Shown here: piece after piece, positions 1-13,011 of the stretch
How the letters are laid out: each line of letters begins with the position of its first letter
Numbering within the stretch: position 1 is the stretch's first letter
Source: Phoebastria nigripes
Lineage: Eukaryota > Chordata > Aves > Procellariiformes > Diomedeidae
DNA length: 64,000 nt
Direction of reading: 5' to 3'
Assembly (NCBI GenBank): GCA_035582835.1
Contig: JAYKAV010001311.1
Span: forward strand, 124,001-188,000
Notes under the pieces: generated by a model
Seen by the model: the letters and a program-made list of their open reading frames with translations, nothing else
The model's database searches: none
What the model was told of the DNA's origin: nothing
Program-made: the position numbers and the translations under genes

Positions 1-1599
1 AAACTCTTATACAGACATGACAACTCCAAGTAGTTCAAGTATTTTGCACTTTACTTCTATGGGAGTTGTGTTTTTATCCAAGTGTAAAGTGCTCCAAGGA
101 AACCATGACCTTGTGAATCCAAGCCTTATCAGGGGACTTCTTTAAATCTAGTGTCACTACAACATTGGTAGCTTCTCAAAACCAAACATGTTCATGGCAG
201 ATCATTGCCACTTGCCAGACAAATATACCCTTCAACAGAATCCTGAGCCTTGAAAGCAGCTGAAAAGCATGTAGCACTGGAGGTGTGAAACTGAATTTGA
301 GCAGCTGTCAAAGATGCTGGCACTTCTAAGTGATATGTGAATGTCAGGCGGTTTGCAAGGCTTCTTTGGACAAATACATCATCCCTTCAGATCACCTGAA
401 GTTTTGAAGCTTGCAATGCCAGTTGCTGGTATTTTGGATACTTGGAGAACTGGGGTCTTCCACGTAAGCAAAGATTCCTTTACCCAACGCTCCTTTCTTC
501 TCCTGTAGCTTAATACAGCCTCTTAACATGAGTCTTCTCCTAGGTGAGTCTAGGTTTAGAGGCAGGGTTCAGAGCCTTCCATAGTGACTTAAGACAATCT
601 ACACCCCTTCTTAAACTGGGAACAAGCTGCACTCATACATCAACAGATAACTATGTTGTATCATGTTAGAATTGTGAAGCTGGTAAGTTCAAGTCCCATG
701 ACAGCTGCATGGTACAACTCCTGAATTTACTACCCTCAGCNAGCCAGCGCCTTGGGTAGTGATGCAGCGGGCATGATTCCTGTTCCCAATGAGATCTGTG
801 TAAGATATCTTCATACCATGTTGTTTTGGCAGGGAGGATATTTAGCACAGAGATTTGGGATTCTTCAGGTTTATAGTGCAGTCAACAAAGACAGATGGGC
901 TCTCTAGAGCCTGATTCAAAGCAGGAGCTTATTTCAGCTGTTTCAGTGTTCTTGGGGGAAATTCCTCTCTCTCTTGACTGTAGAAGATACCCAAGAAGAT
1001 TGTCTGTCAGAAGTAAAGTTGGCCCTTGAGAATCTTCTCCTCTTTCTTCTTACGCTGACCAGCAAGGAATGAAGATCTTCCAGGAGTATGATGTTGTTGC
1101 CCTTCCAGTGCTCTTCCTATAACTCCTCTCCCACTCTTGTCCTTCTAGNGCGTGGGGGTAGAGAACTGAGGAAACCACATCCAGTCAACTGCTAGTGATG
1201 GTCTTCAGGTAATTAGCCATGACTGGAATTAATGATCCCAACTCAGAAATGATGTGGAGAGCCTCACTTCCCAGAACTTCTGCCAGCTCTTTTCTTTCTG
1301 GTTACATGACTTGTTTTTTCTGATAGAGTCTGTTTTTGTCACTGATTTGGACATGGGACTTTGGCTAACATTTCTAAGATCTTGACATAGAAAGGTTTCC
1401 CTGTGCATTGAGAAAGGGTGAGTGAGTAGTTCCTGATACCCTCGTTAATGGCCATGGCTTTTTTAATATCTATCCAGGGTCTTTTGTCGTGGGGTAGTCT
1501 TCATGTTTAGGGGTGTGTGTATATCATGGACGAAAGAAAGCTATAGAGATCCCTAAGCTGGAGGAAAACAAGATAGAGCCAGAACCATATATACGATAG

Positions 1600-2015
1600 C
1601 TCTGCCACCACAGCACGGCACCCAAACTAATTAGCTCCACAGAGAAACAGGGTTAATTAGCCCAGACACAACATCACATCAGTTAAGTTTTATAGTTTGG
1701 GCAGCTGAGCTAATAACTCCAAATATCAATGTGAAAAGACGCTCAGTATGGATAACGCCTTCTGCTGCACTCCATCAATATGGTACATATGCACAAGGCC
1801 ATGCCCTTATTTATGAAATCAATGGGTAATTTGCATAACTGATTTCAGAGCAGACCCAACAGTCTAGCTAGTCAGGATGCCTAATAAAACATAGTGGGCT
1901 GGTAGTATTAATTCATGCATGTTCTGAATTAATGGAAAGATTTTTGTAGGTGATTATTGCATAAAATGATAATGAAAAGAACCAGCAATCTACACCATAA
2001 AATTTTATACATGAA
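1600..2015. promoter_or_regulatory. Candidate conserved non-coding element (homeodomain/POU-like sites)
   Basis: Seen: two TAATTAG sites 26 bases apart (1628-1634 and 1654-1660), an exact octamer ATTTGCAT (1829-1836), and a 9-bp inverted repeat ATTAATTCA/TGAATTAAT (1907-1915 and 1925-1933). The central stretch has no obvious repeat. TAATTA is a homeodomain core and ATTTGCAT is the POU octamer. That this cluster is an enhancer is inference only; such motifs are common in AT-rich DNA. Confidence 0.2.
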
Positions 2016-3650
2016 TAACTTTTTAAAACACTAAAAAGAAAGGAAGTAAATAATGAACCATGTTTATCCCTTTATGTCCAATATCTAAGTACCCANAGAA
2101 GACATAATTTCTGATTCTGGCACCCTTAAAATTTGGCAAAGAATGGGAAAACAGGACACTAAGAGGAAATTAAAGCTAGACAAATCAAACCAGAAATAAG
2201 AACACATTGTAAAGCAGGGTGACAGGGATTGTTAGTAAAATATTCATTGTGAGCGTCTTTGAATCAAGATCAGTTTGAGACAAATTACTGGATGGGAAAA
2301 ATGAGTCGCTGGATGGAATTTTGTGCTATTACAGAGGTTGGCCTGGAGAAGCAGCATGTCTCCTTTCGGCTCACAAAGTAGAGAGTGGTGGCAGTTGGCT
2401 GGAATCAAGAGTCTGACATGAGCTGAAGCAGAGAGTACTTGGGTGTCTAGAGAAGAGAAACTCCTGTTTTGCACTGGATTAACAGGAGAAGAATTTTTCC
2501 CTTCCCTCTGCTCACAAGAATTGTTACTTTCAGTTTGGTAAGGCTGTGCACCTGAGCCGGGCAAGGAAAATTTGACTTACAAAGTACCAGCTGAAGGTTC
2601 AAATTAATGACCCAATTAAAATTATTATATCATCAACTGAGCAATGGTTACTGATCAGATGCACTGTCAGCCACATGGCACATGTAATGAACTGTATCAT
2701 AACTTAAACACACTGAAATAATTTTAAGCTACATTCCTTTACTTAGCACTCGTGAAAAGGCCAAACATCCATATAAAAGAGTTCAGTTATCATGCATTAA
2801 TGTTTCCTACGAACTTATGTTGTGCATAAGGGCCATTACAACAACCTAGTTGACGTGCCAAGTTGTGATAATTAGAACCTGAAACTGAATCCTTAAGAGA
2901 AAATAATTCCTTTGCTCTTTAAACAGTTTGTTTTATAATGAAGGTCTGTACATGGAATATTATTCTCTGCTTCATAGCTGGACTGAGCAACACAGGGGAA
3001 TTTTGCCTTTTCTTATAATGTACAGGTGCATAAGAGAGAATAACTGGCATGCACTCAGTCACATATCTTTCCTTGAAACACCGTGCTCTGCTTTGCACCT
3101 CTATCTGTCCCAAGTATGTTCCTCTTTTGAATGAATCATGTTAAAAATGAACTGAAACACTGCAAAAAGGAAATGAGTTCACAATTTAGTCCATCATAAT
3201 GATAATTTTCTTTGATGTACATCTATCTCTACAAAGGCTAGACACAGTGCCAGCCCTAATGTAACAACAATAATGCAGGGTGGGGGGAAATATAAAAACA
3301 TAATGGGTCAAATCCCCCCCAGGAGAAAACTAATCCAATGCCACTGATTTCAGTGGAGAAATGACAGTTCATACCAGTTGAGGATCTGCTGCTTTTCACA
3401 GGGCTAATTTTAATGATTAATAAGATACCAGATTGGTATTTGTTGTTGTTTGAAGTGATCGGTGCCTGATATCCCCACATTATTATTTAATTCCAGTATC
3501 AACAAGATTATCACTTAACTTGGACGAGTGTGTGTGCATAAAAATGATGCCTCACAGAGCCTATTTACGATAATCCTATCAGCTGGCAGCCAAGAATCGA
3601 CTGAGCTATTTCTCACCCACTATGAAGCTGGAATTATTGAGGAACTGAAA

Positions 3651-3666
3651 TCTCTCTCTCTCTCTC
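3651..3666. repeat. (TC)8 microsatellite
   Basis: Eight uninterrupted TC units. Confidence 0.9.
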
Positions 3667-4124
3667 ACTTTCTCTGCCTGCCTTTATGGGGATGTGCTGC
3701 ATTTTTACAGTCAGCTCTTTTGTCCTCCACTGGAATTAAACAGCATCTCAGAAAAGATAATTAACTGCACACAATGAACAGGGTTAGGGAAGGATGAAGG
3801 AAGGTTTGTAGGAAAGGACAGACAATGTGTCATCTTCCTTGTCAAGTGCACAGAATATACAGCCAGGTGTTCTTTCAACTTTCATTCACTGCTTAAAGCA
3901 GAAAAGCTTGTTGGGGCAGCAGGGCATGGAAAAAGAGCTGTTTTATATGAAGGTTTAGAAGGTGTTGCTGCAGTTTTACCAAACTGGCTTTAGATGCTGA
4001 AGGAATATTCTCAGGACTTGAGTCTTCCAGCTTCTTGTCCTACCCTTTTTGTAAGAAATAACAAACAAAGATGCTGCCAGTCTGAGTGCTAAGTAGATAT
4101 GCAGGTCTGTAGTAACAGCTATAG

Positions 4125-4158
4125 AAAAAAAAAAAAAAAAGAAAAAGGGAAAAAAAAA
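4125..4158. repeat. A-rich tract
   Basis: A16, then GAAAAAGGG, then A8. No adjoining gene-derived sequence identifies it as a retrocopy tail. Confidence 0.85.
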
Positions 4159-5003
4159 CCCTAAACACAACAAAACCACAGTGTTTTCTACCTTTATCAC
4201 TCCATTATATAACACCTCTGAATCTTAAGGATAAAGCGTCTTCCTGAAATGTACTCCAAGAACCTGGTCTTTTTTCTTCTTTTTTAACCAACCTGTCTTT
4301 CCTGCAATAAGAAGTCTAGAAGATATAATGATTTTTGACAGTACGCTTAAAGCTTAAGGGATGTGTGCTCCTCTTTATAGCCAAGAGCAATGCAAAGGGC
4401 AGGGATCTGCAGTGATCACATGAACAAGAAGGAAAGAAAACATAATTTGCACTCATNTGGATTTTCAAGACCTAGCAAAGAGAGACGAAAGCCAGGGTAA
4501 CCCATCAGGAACCATGGAAAATATTGAACTTGGGGGTTTCTAATGGGATTTGGATGCCAGAATATAGCTGTAAGTGAACTGCATATAAGCTACATGCAGT
4601 TCAAAGTAAATTCTGCACAATTCATTCCTTTCCAGCCAGCCTCCATATCTGTAGAAATCCAGTGAAACTGCAGTTTTGTCCCAAAAAGAGATGCAGGCTT
4701 CTTTGGATAGCAAAACTACTGTTCTCTGGAAGAGCAATAACTTATAGGATGATTTTCATAGTAAGCAGAGATGGGTGAAACTCAGACTTGGCAAGCAGTT
4801 TTCTGACTCGCTTTCAGTGTGTGCTTGATCACTATGTCCATTCCCGTCACCCCATAAAAACTTTCAAGAAGATGCTAGTGAACAGCAGTACAACACATGT
4901 GAGTACCTNCATTTAAAGGGTAGAAATCTTACATCAAAATATAAAATTATTTTTCCCTTTGTAGAAGTAAAACCTTACAGTCTAGCCCCATGATTATCTA
5001 TCT

Positions 5004-5022
5004 ATCTCACTTAAAGTGAGAT
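5004..5022. repeat. 9-bp perfect inverted repeat with 1-base centre
   Basis: ATCTCACTT and AAGTGAGAT are exact reverse complements around a single A. The repeat follows a TATC microsatellite-like run. Confidence 0.75.
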
Positions 5023-5269
5023 ATCTGCATTGTTGATGAATATAGCTCAGCTGTAGCAGAGCTGTAGCTGAAACTATTGCTATGGGCAATACAGAGAAAC
5101 AAACTGTTCAGCATATGATTCCTTTGACTTGTTTCAGACACTTATTTCAACACGAGATGAATCATACCCAGCAAACCCTTACTTCTCTCCAGTGATTCTG
5201 AAAGAGTTGAGAGAAACAACCAAGGTGCAGACATCTACACTGTACTTATGTTCAGATAAATCTTATCAT

Positions 5270-5311
5270 TTCAGACAATTCCTAGTTCTTTTCAGACAAT
5301 TCTTAGTTCTC
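5270..5311. repeat. 21-bp tandem duplication
   Basis: TTCAGACAATTC.TAGTTCT occurs at 5270 and 5291 with a single C/T difference in the core and a different final base. Confidence 0.85.
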
Positions 5312-8182
5312 TAAAATCGGTTGATATTCTGGATCATAATAACATTATTATAATAATGATTATTATTCTTCAAAATGTAAAGGAATGAATAATGAAACGC
5401 CTAATAAATTTCCGTAAGCCTATGTGTAAGTCCCCTTTAGGGCTTAGTAGACCCATACTTTTTGCTGAAGTCAAAGAAAAAATGTGGATTATTGTCATGG
5501 TTTCTTGGAATCCCTTTCTTTATATCTTAAGAAGTTTGGTGCTATTGTACTGTCCTTGTGTCAAAAGGAATTTGTATAGCTTTTTTTCCCCCCTCCAATG
5601 TAACTCGGGGTTGGGGGGAGTTTATCATCCTGATTTACCCTTGTATAACTGGAAGTAGAATTAGGTCCACAGCAGGTGAGCCATCTAAGGCATGAGATGG
5701 TAAATTGAATTGGAAGAACACAGTAATATTTTAAACTCTATGTCTTCTGNGGTTGGAAAGAAGTCAACATAAACTGGATGATATGAAGACTGCTGAGAAT
5801 GGTCGAGCCACACTGCTTGAAAGCACATGTACTTCTTACACTGATTGTGAACTTCCCATAAAAGTGCAGCTTTTTTGTACAAATAACAGGCCTTCATGCT
5901 TGGCACCTGAATGATTCTTTGTTTCCAGCAGAGAAACTATGGGTTTATGGCCTGAGAATGACAATAGGAATGTGTTTATTGCTAGGGTCACAGCTGGAGA
6001 TGATTATTACTTTTTTCTTTGTCAAAAGGAAATGCTACAGGCAGCTAAATGTGCTTTCAGACTGATTTAAGGGAGTACTCCTGGAAAAAAGTCCTTTCTC
6101 TCTGCTTCAGTTTTCCTTTCTCAGATCTAGGTTTACTTTACCGCCGGAAGGCTGGAGGTCCATAATTAATAGTTTTGTTCTGACAGGAAATCATACAAAA
6201 TTTACATGATTTGCTTTATTGAGGAGACTGGGGAGAAATCAGGGTTAAGGATTCTCAGGATTAGGGATTCTCATTCCTCTGCAAGTTTACCCCAGTGCCC
6301 ATGTATAGCAAAGGGCAGTCAGAGAGTCTGTCTGTCCTNCATATCACAGCTTCTCTCTCAGTAGGCTGCAAAATCTAGAAAGCGCTGGAAAGGTCTGTTA
6401 GCGCTGAGCTCCAGTGCTAGCTCATGTAAGGCCAACTTGGTATGGTGTTGACATGCTCTAAAAGCCCAGTTCAAACCTTACTGTAGTAAATGAGTTGAAG
6501 GTGCTCTAAAGAAGACATGCCAATATAGAAATACTGTGGCAGCAGTTGCTCTTTGCAAACCAAGTCCAAAGGATAGCATTTTTAACCTTTCAAAGATATA
6601 CCTTGCCTTCCAACCTCAGTAGTCGGCTCAGTCAATGGTAACCTCCGCAAATTGCTGGTATCAATCAGCCTTTTTATAGACATGAATGCATGTCTAAACA
6701 TCATCTTTTGTAATTAATACAGTACATTCCTCCATTCTCCCATTGACTTTGGTAGCTGAGATGTAATCCAATTTAATTTCTGTTACATAATCTTGTTTGT
6801 TTTTATAGTACTTCCCCCTGCTAAGATTAAAATCCTATTCATTTAGTTGTATGCACTGTTAGATAGACGTGCATCTGTGGGTGGATTGTAAACATGGAAG
6901 AGCTGATATAGGAAGAAATGCTTTCAGTGGGGTGAAATTACTTAGAGCTGAAAAAATATCCAGAAAGCTGGGCGTCTGCTAAGCTTTTCCCTTTCAGAAA
7001 TGTAGTCACAATATTCATAAGAAAGGCAGCAGTGGTTCTCCAGAAGCACATGTTATTTTGTTCAAAGTCTTTGCAAACTGAAAGAGTATCTTTAAGAATT
7101 CCTTTGCCTGACTACAAACAATACAGTTTACATTTTATTCTAATTTCATAGGATGAACTTTAAGAATCAGGAAGTCTTATGTTTCAGACTGAATCAGCTG
7201 GTGAACATCCAAATTGTAAATACAGACTGGTGCCTGATCAATTACAGACATCTGCAATGTAGACATCTTCAGCTGAGATTCTCCTTAGCATCAGAAGAGA
7301 GAAATTAGATTTTTTGGGGAGCAGATTGTCTTATTAGTAAAATAGACATTACGAATACGTCAGAGGAACCATGCTTAAAAGGGTCTATTTCTTTCCAATT
7401 GCAAACAGTTCATAGATATCTGCATTGTAGATGCTGATAGCTGCTGAAATCAATTGCACCCAGAGAATATCCCATGGATGGTAAAGGTGGATTTTGATGC
7501 CCCGTAGGACTTCAAATAGCTTCAATCTGGAGCTTCNCCACCACTGAGAGAGTTAGAAGCAGTTATGCCTCACCATTGATCACATAGGGAGGTATAGTCT
7601 GCAAGCTTNAGACATAATTGGAGAGCAAATCCACCTGAAGTGTCCTGGAAGAAACCCAATTACAACCTTAATTTCTTACAATAGTGAGCTTCTTTTTGGA
7701 ATTAATAGATCCTAGGTACTTATATGGGAAGTTCATATCTAAATCCCTGTGAGAACTAGACAATTAAGTGGAAAGACCCTTATCATGGTATGCAATCATA
7801 ACCTGGTATTCATATATGAGTACCATACAGATATACCAACTCAGACGGGAAACACATCGTTTTAAGTATTATATAAAAATACAGTGAAAGACAGCTCTTG
7901 TTTTAGCACTAAAATATCTGAAATGAAATGACAAGATTAAGGATGTCAGAGGTGAAGAGACCAGCCTTACGTTATGAAGCAGGTTAGGGGCAAAAACAAC
8001 ACAGACATCAGATTTCTGGAGCTTTCCTCTTCCATGAGGTCATATTGCCTTCCTACTCTGGGTATGCTCTAAGTAAATAAAGGCCAGCTATGGGTAATGA
8101 ACTCCATTAATTAAAACCAGAGCCTGCTCCCACTGCCTGCCCCTTGAGGAAATGCCTGGACTTTACTCCCATGAAATTGTTT

Positions 8183-8246
8183 GAATGTATTAAAATAGTG
8201 TTTCAATGTATGCTATTAAAGTAGTGTATTAATATATGCTATTAAA
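8183..8246. repeat. Diverged AT-rich tandem repeat, about three units
   Basis: AATGTATTAAAATAGTGTTTC, AATGTATGCTATTAAAGTAG and AATATATGCTATTAAA follow one another with a variable period of about 20-30 bases. Confidence 0.55.
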
Positions 8247-9230
8247 CTCCTGATTAACCGAGAGACAAGAGGCAGAGACAGAGACACACAGAGAGGTTAG
8301 GGTTGTTGCACTGTGTCTGAGCAGAACCATAGATTCAAGTAATGGTACATCTCCTGTTTACGGTGTAAAAGCTTTAAATCTGGTTTTATGCACAGATTAT
8401 CTCAGGTCCTGAAACATGCTGAGCCTTTGAAAGTCAACAGGATGAGGACAGTTCAGCCTTGGGACTGTATGCAATGTAAACACAGGTAAAGAAACGATCC
8501 GATGATTAGTCCATATACAATGTCTTAGTTCTTGCCTTCTCAAGGCTAGGCAAAAGATAACAAGAACTAACACTTTTTTTGTTATCAAAGACTGGCTAAA
8601 ATGGTTGGTAACTCCTTCCTTTCTCTCCCTATAAGCATGCTCTGACTGAAATCACTTACTTTGGGTTAATCAGTTGCCTCTGGGTTATTATAATCAAGAG
8701 AGAAACCAAAACCAAAACAAAACCCCCTACTGATTAAGTGCGTACATGAGAGATGCTGCCTATACTGCCTGATTTCCAGTGAGCATTTTGTCTTAGATGG
8801 GATTCTTAAAACTAAAAGAGCCAATAAAAGCTTTTTCTCTGAACTAAAAGCACCTTATCTGTTTTCTGTACTACTGCACTGAAGAGTAAGCATAAATGTA
8901 GCTGTTAAATCAGTTGCATATCAGCCTGGCAGGCCTAAGTATAGCTAGTTCTGCTTGTCTTGCGATTAATGTCAAGTAAAAGTAGGTGACAGTAATTGGT
9001 GTTGTTGGGAAATGAGTTCCCCTGAGAAGAGAGCAGTTCTGTGAATGCAGAGAAATGCGGCGTGGTGTGGATTGAGAGCTTACTGTGTCAAGGCGAAATT
9101 CCAAATTCAGAACTAGGGAGTGAATTTATGCAGCTAATGAAATATACATCTGAGGAATCCCTTTAAAATATTCAGCTAGAGTCATCCCTAGCTTATGTCT
9201 GGGAAGGCAAAGAATTGTGCCTGGTAGTAA

Positions 9231-9283
9231 GCCCCTTATGTCCCTTATATGTCCCTTATATGTCCCTTATATATGCCCCTTAA
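9231..9283. repeat. 11-bp minisatellite (GTCCCTTATAT)
   Basis: Three exact units start at 9240, 9251 and 9262, with decayed partial units (CCCCTTAT-type) on both sides. Confidence 0.9.
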
Positions 9284-9797
9284 GCCCCTTCCATATTTTT
9301 TGATTATGTGATTTTATCTGGATTTAAGACTCAGTAAAATGAAACCATCATTAAAAATGGTCCAGATAAATAACTTCTGCTGAACTTAATGACACAATCT
9401 TGAAGTTGAGTCATATTCATTATGTCTCGCCTTTGTCTCTCTGGATGAAGTCAATTTGCAGAGTAAGTCGTCAATATGTGGGCATCCTCATGCAGGTCTG
9501 TAAGCAAGCCAGGCTGCTATGTTTCTGTTATAGTCAATGGAGAGCTACTCTTTGCTGTCTGTGGAATTCAGAGAGTGGTTCAGCTCATCATATATAGGTG
9601 TATTCAGGTGAGCACAGGACTTTCTCACAAGGGACTTGATCCAGTTGTCCTCAGATAGTTCTCTAGTGCCATTCGAGATGCTCGGAGGTATCCAGATATC
9701 CATGTAGGGCTACCGGATGACACAAGGTTTAAGAGCGATCCATGCATTTCTGGAGAGAAGATGGAGGCCAGACAGTACTCTCAAATGGCAGTAGAGA

Positions 9798-9875
9798 AAT
9801 ATATACTACATACCACATGAAGTATATGTAGTATCATAGTACATACTATATATATATCTATACTACATACTGTAG
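9798..9875. repeat. AT-rich imperfect palindromic patch
   Basis: ATATACTACATAC, GTATATGTAGTAT, ACATACTATATATATA and CTATACTACATACTGTAG alternate in direct and inverted orientation. This permits several hairpins. It probably arose by expansion of a TACTACATA-like unit. Confidence 0.6.
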
Positions 9876-11943
9876 AAAACTGAACTGAGTCATCAATATC
9901 CAGTTCATGTGTGCCCACCTTCATGCCCACCATCCAGCGAGTGATTCAGCTGCCCATGTGCAACCGTACAGTGCCCCTCTGAGATGCTCTAGAATACTGT
10001 GCCATGTCTGCCAGACCAAGCTGCTGTCTCTAACGCTGCAGGGAATCTCAACAGGCAGTAGGTGCCAATGGTCAGGAGGTGGAAATGTATGATAGGAGGA
10101 TGAGAAAAATAGAGTATGGCACTGGGATCTTGATGTGGGGATCCCGGGGTCCCAGTTGGGAAATGGGAATGTGGGGGAGCGCAAGTGGTAAAAAGCTGCT
10201 AAATAGGGCTATGGGTTATATCCTTGGAAGTGAAAACAGCTGATGTGTTTTTTCAGAATAATTGAGGGCTGTGCTTCAAAATTTTGTTGGGCTAGGATGT
10301 GTGGTCTGCCTTGTCCTCTGAGAAATAAAAGATGCATACCATATAAATTAAGGCATAATAGGTGAGCTGTAACTGTTTTATAGTTCTGGTCCATTTTCTT
10401 TGCCTCTTTCAAGGCTGAAGATACGTAATGTAGCAGTAGCTGTACAGTTTGATGACATTTTAAAGGCACAAAAAACCAAGGAAGAGGATCATTTGCTGCA
10501 CATAGTGCTTATAAAACCCACAGCAGAAGACTGAGAATTTTTGCTTTGTTTTGAGAATAGAAGAAAAAGCTAAGGTTAATGGGTCTGGTAGGTGGAGGCT
10601 TGTGGGGATCACCTGCTATTATTTGGGACATACCATGAAATAGGGGAATTGCTGTGGAGAAGTAGTCCTGCTCAGGTAATACGTCTCACAGTGGGAGCCT
10701 CAAATCTGTGCTACAGCTCACCATTGGGTAAGAGGTGGTCAGAAGCACAAAAAGCACAAATCTGAGGAAGAAATCATGGGACTTTGCTATAAATATGTAA
10801 GATACCAGAGAGGCTGGGAGGACCTCTCTTAGAGTGGGCTATATTTAAAATCATTCTGTATTTGTAAAGATTTTAAGGTCATTATGTTCATAACAAATTC
10901 CCAGACAGTGTTGTTAAATAGAAATGAACTACTTATTAGCAGAAGAAGGCATCACTGATACGTTCTGAAATATATGCAAATTAATACATAAATGAGAAGG
11001 CTTGGGTTAAAAGGGTACTGTTGGAAGAATGTTTCTGTAGGATTTTTTTGAGAAGACAACTTTCAAATCTGTTGGTCAAATTTCCTGTCAGGCCAAGGAA
11101 GGTATACAAAAAAGGGAGACAAACTTCTAAACATTTTTTTCTTTTCTTTCTAAAAATAATTTGACTTTTTAGTCATAAAGACTGTAACTGCTACTTCTTG
11201 ATTTCTGCCAAAGTAAGTCTGTGCCTCTGTGCAATAATTTTAATGTGACTGTTGAGAGTTGGAGGTGGAAGCATTAACATATGTTAACTGAGACTTCTCT
11301 AATTTTAAACTAATCATACATTGAATGTATTTGGTAGGACTGAATGAAGTGAGATATTATTTGAGCTTTATTAATACACTCTATTAACAGAAAATACCAC
11401 TTCTATCCAATTTACTGGTGATCAAGACAGATTTTAAAACTGTGTGCAAGCATGTACAGATGGATACAGATGGTGTATGAAGCAATTTTAAGAGCATCAA
11501 TCAATTGCTTCAAGAGTATTTCATACACAAGAAAATACATATTGCTAAGAATGTCTTGCTTTGTATTACCACAATTATGCACAAAAGTGCCAGATTCCCA
11601 GTACGGTTCCTGGTATGCAAGGACTAAGTCAATCGGGCAGCGCTGTTTCCTGTGTCATTTAGAATTGCTGTGAAATTCTCCATCTGGACCAAACAGAGGA
11701 AAAAGTCAAACGGGAAAAAATGATGACATGTCCTTGCTTCCCCAAGTGCTTCCCTTATATCTTGGAGTGGAACAGAAAAACAAAAGGTAAAATATCTACA
11801 TATGAAATAAGGACAATAAAGCTACATTTAGAAATGCAAGAAGAGGATGAAAATTAATAATGAAGGTCAGAAATCTGTCTGTATTCATCCATAAATTCCT
11901 CATATTTTTAGGCAAGGCAGTCATCATAGTAGTAGTATTAGTA

Positions 11944-11968
11944 CAGGTATATAAGTATAGGTATATAA
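11944..11968. repeat. Short tandem duplication (AGGTATATAAG unit)
   Basis: AGGTATATAAG occurs twice, separated by TAT, within an AT-rich run. Confidence 0.6.
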
Positions 11969-12930
11969 GGTTTATAAGACATAAAATGATCTACTGATCA
12001 TTTTTCCATCCTCTACCTTGTATTTCAGGATGGGAAGAACATTCTGATGTGATGCAGCTCCATGCAGAATCCACTTATTATTGGGGTTCTGCTAGAGCTA
12101 CTCTGAAGAATTTCTAAGAGGGATGATGGTATAAAGTGTACATCCACATGAGAATACAAGCAAAAGCAATGAACACACTGTTCTTACAGACACAGCTATT
12201 CATCATTTATTCTGCTTCTTGCATTTGGGATACATACTGCATCCCTGAAGAGATAATGGGCAGCTCAGCCTTACTACGCAAATGAATTATGCTCTGTCCA
12301 GGGAGATACTCAATGGGTATTAGTAATTTGGGAAGAGTTGCTGCTTCTAACATCCCAGCACTACACCTGAAGTGGATGTATCATCCTGAGGGGAATCTTC
12401 ATCAGAGCAGACTGCTCTCTGAGGAGAAGAGGAGCCTGTATCTCAGAAGCACTAACTTGACCTTTATTTCATGCTGCTGTTTACTCTCAAGAAGCTTAGC
12501 TCAGGAACTGCAAAGGCAGAGATCCTCAGTGTCAGAGCAAAAAGGTTAAAGTGGAAGAATGGACCGAAAAAGCTGGCTGTGGAAGTAAAATATAAAATCT
12601 AAAAAGGAAACAGATGTATTTAGATGTTGAGGCAAAGACAAGAAAAATATGTTAGACTTGAAAGAGATACACGGTAGAATTAGATTGGGAAATACAGTGT
12701 AGTGAAAGCCAGCGCTAAAATAACAAATTTCAGAAGCAGATATAATATAGCCATGCCAGCATTACAGCTGAATTGTGGAGTAGTTTGGCGTATGGATGTT
12801 CACTTTTGCCTGAAGTTTATCCACAGTTGTTAATCTCTGAATTCAACTTCTGCTTGTCAGCTTGAAAATTGTTTACCCAGTGAGCCTACTAGCAAGTGTT
12901 TAGAAGGCATATGTACTTTGCTGTATGTAC

Positions 12931-13011
12931 TTTCAGATCTGGACAACTTTTTGATCACCTTTATGCTAACGGCTTATTTCAGATCTTGACAACTTTTTGA
13001 TCACCTTTACA
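12931..13011. repeat. 46-bp tandem duplication
   Basis: TTTCAGATCT.GACAACTTTTTGATCACCTTTA occurs at 12931 and again at 12977, with one mismatch in the shared core. Confidence 0.85.

Larger units (their letters stand above)
1..4124. other. Unannotated AT-rich DNA, no gene seen
   Basis: Apart from the candidate regulatory block at 1600-2015 and the (TC)8 tract, no repeat family, RNA gene or coding frame was recognised. The longest frame (2244-2564 minus, 106 codons) shows no domain and is of chance length. Confidence 0.5.
4159..9230. other. Unannotated AT-rich DNA, no gene seen
   Basis: Contains only the small tandem duplication at 5270, the inverted repeat at 5004, an AATAATAAT-type patch at about 5337-5372 and the diverged tandem repeat at 8183. 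No transposable element or exon was recognised. Confidence 0.5.

Noticed and set aside
9660..10020. Recurring GAGATGCTC-type motif suggesting a diverged tandem or LTR-like element
   Set aside because: Only a few short matches; no termini, promoter or polyadenylation order.
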